This document shows positions 5,797 to 7,019 of a DNA stretch of 7,019 bases, one piece after another. Numbering within the stretch: the first letter of the stretch is position 1; each line of letters opens with the position of its first letter. The DNA is from Nitrospirota bacterium (GTDB lineage Bacteria; Nitrospirota; RBG-16-64-22; JACRHK01): assembly GCA_016217625.1 (NCBI GenBank), contig JACRHK010000159.1, positions 1-7,019 of the forward strand, in the 5' to 3' direction. The translations under genes and the position numbers were made by a program. Below the pieces are notes generated by a model, which searched no databases, was not told the DNA's origin, and was given only the letters and a program-made list of their open reading frames with translations.

Positions 5797-5808
5797 ATAA
5801 AAGGAGAA

Positions 5809-7019
5809 CTAGATCCGGACGGCTCCCGCTTCCTGTACGGTCTGCTCGAACCGCTGGAAGGCTTCCCGGATCTGCGCGCGCAACTGATCGTTCTCCCAGG
5901 GCTTCGTGAAGTACTTGTAGACCCATCCCTTGTTGATGGCATCCAAAACCGTCCGCAGATCCGTGTGGGCGGTCAACACGATGCGCACCGCCTGCGGATG
6001 GAGATCTCTCACACGGCTGAGCAGATCGATCCCCGTCATCCCCGGCATCTGGTGATCGGCCAGGATCACGCCCACGTCGTGGCGGGCCATCAGCTCGAAC
6101 GCTTCCCGGGGTTTCCCTGTGTCCAGGATGCGGTAGCCGTCGCCGCTTAACACCTGGACGAGCAAGGCGCGGATGGTGTCTTCATCGTCCACAATGAGCA
6201 ACGTGCGATCGGCCTTGTGTTCCTCGAACGCCTCCACCTGGAGCGAGCGGCCCTCGAGCAAGAGCCGGGTGGCCTCCGCAACAGGCAGGGGCGGGCTGAA
6301 GAGATACCCCTGCATCTCGTCGCACCGATGCTTGCTCAGGAAGGCCAGTTGCCCCTCCGTCTCCACGCCTTCCGCCACCACCAGCAGCTTGAGGCTCTGC
6401 GCCATGGCGATGATGGTCCGGGCAATGGCGGCGTCGTCGGGGTCCATTGTCAGATCCCGGACAAACGATCGGTCGATCTTCAGCGCATGGACGGGCAGCC
6501 GCTTCAGGTAGCTCAGCGAGGAATACCCCGTGCCGAAATCGTCGATCATCAGCCGGATCCCCCTCTCATTCAAGCGGCGTAGTAAGGCGAGGGTCTCTTC
6601 CGCGTGTTCCATGAGGAGGCTCTCGGTCAGCTCCAGCTCCAGGTACTTGGGGTCGAGACGGGTCTCCTCGATGACCTTGGTGACGCGCTCGGCGAACTCT
6701 TGTTGTTTGAACTGCCGCGCCGAGAGATTGACGGCCACGGGGATGGGAGGGATGCCTGCCTCGTGCCACGCCCTGTTTTGGGCGCAGGCGGCGCGCAGGA
6801 CCCACTCCCCCACCGGGACAATCAGGCCGGTCTCCTCAAGAAGCGGGATAAACTCCGCGGGTGACACGGTTCCCGTTTCGGGCCGCGCCCAGCGGAGCAA
6901 GGCCTCCATCCCTGTCATGCGGCCGGTGCGGAGGTCCACCCGGGGCTGGTAGTGGAGGCAGAACTCCTCCCGCTCCAGGGCCTGGCGCAGACGGGATTCC
7001 AGATACAGGCGCTCGGACA
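5809..7019 (-). CDS. EAL cyclic-di-GMP phosphodiesterase with C-terminal receiver domain, 5' end outside window
   Basis: Hydrolyses c-di-GMP to pGpG under control of a phosphorylatable receiver; cytoplasmic portion. The frame is open from the right edge (about 402 codons visible), so the GTG at 6939 is an internal valine. The first visible residues (SERLYLESRLRQALEREEF, then HYQP) look like a normal GGDEF-to-EAL or PAS-to-EAL junction. EAL domain (visible residues about 7-256): EALLR with E38, N97 in NLSARQF, E129, DDFGTGYSS with D159 and D160, K180, E216 in EGVE, Q236 in QGY. All catalytic positions are present, so it should be active. Receiver (about 272-386): D277/D278, phosphoacceptor D321, T349 and K372 in TKPW. 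A receiver after the EAL is the reverse of the common order. It converges with mltA. Confidence 0.95.
   Translation of the reverse strand, partial: SERLYLESRLRQALEREEFCLHYQPRVDLRTGRMTGMEALLRWARPETGTVSPAEFIPLLEETGLIVPVGEWVLRAACAQNRAWHEAGIPPIPVAVNLSARQFKQQEFAERVTKVIEETRLDPKYLELELTESLLMEHAEETLALLRRLNERGIRLMIDDFGTGYSSLSYLKRLPVHALKIDRSFVRDLTMDPDDAAIARTIIAMAQSLKLLVVAEGVETEGQLAFLSKHRCDEMQGYLFSPPLPVAEATRLLLEGRSLQVEAFEEHKADRTLLIVDDEDTIRALLVQVLSGDGYRILDTGKPREAFELMARHDVGVILADHQMPGMTGIDLLSRVRDLHPQAVRIVLTAHTDLRTVLDAINKGWVYKYFTKPWENDQLRAQIREAFQRFEQTVQEAGAVRI

Noticed and set aside
5630..5800. CRISPR array in the repeat-rich spacer
   Set aside because: The repeats differ in sequence, are individually palindromic, are inverted relative to each other, and are not separated by uniform unique spacers.
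5580..5909. 109-codon plus-strand frame through the convergent spacer
   Set aside because: It runs across three REP-like hairpins and into the antisense of the EAL-receiver gene; the translation is low-complexity.

Overview
The window is GC-rich chromosomal DNA from a Gram-negative bacterium. Sampled blocks of most coding regions are about 60-72% GC. The lipoprotein murein transglycosylase (MltA) implies an outer membrane, and the EAL-receiver protein implies c-di-GMP signalling. Several families of short palindromic REP-like repeats are present. The combination would fit a lineage such as NC10, Nitrospirota or Desulfobacterota, but no marker here fixes the phylum.

Layout. The left third (1-2187, minus strand) holds an Eco57I-type restriction-modification enzyme. 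It has a nuclease motif and methylase motifs but stops at 687 residues, before the expected specificity (target-recognition) region. A REP-like palindrome is embedded in frame just before its NPPY motif, and base composition drops from about 60-70% to about 47% GC in the part beyond it. A separate small reading frame enters from the left edge (1-69, minus). The centre (2188-5560, plus strand) has a candidate promoter and structured leader, a tandem-domain 6-pyruvoyl/6-carboxy-tetrahydropterin synthase, folE (GTP cyclohydrolase I), a repeat-containing spacer with a candidate promoter, an Alvin-type 2[4Fe-4S] ferredoxin, a strong intrinsic terminator, and mltA. A 248-base convergent spacer with three REP-like hairpins follows. 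The right end (5809-7019, minus strand) is the 3' part of an EAL phosphodiesterase with a C-terminal receiver domain.

How the genes work together. FolE makes dihydroneopterin triphosphate, the substrate of the PTPS/QueD family, so the two-gene unit 2455-3940 is a pterin or deazapurine entry module. Its two synthase halves have different active-site spacing, one QueD-like and one biopterin-PTPS-like. The ferredoxin probably has its own promoter and is not obviously tied to that pathway. mltA and the EAL-receiver gene are separate units.

Most notable points: the REP-interrupted, compositionally mosaic and truncated R-M gene; two genes (the R-M gene and mltA) whose best -10 boxes sit so close to the ATG that their transcripts would be leaderless; a pterin-operon leader able to sequester its own ribosome-binding site; and the dissimilar tandem PTPS halves. 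I found no complete new multi-gene system.
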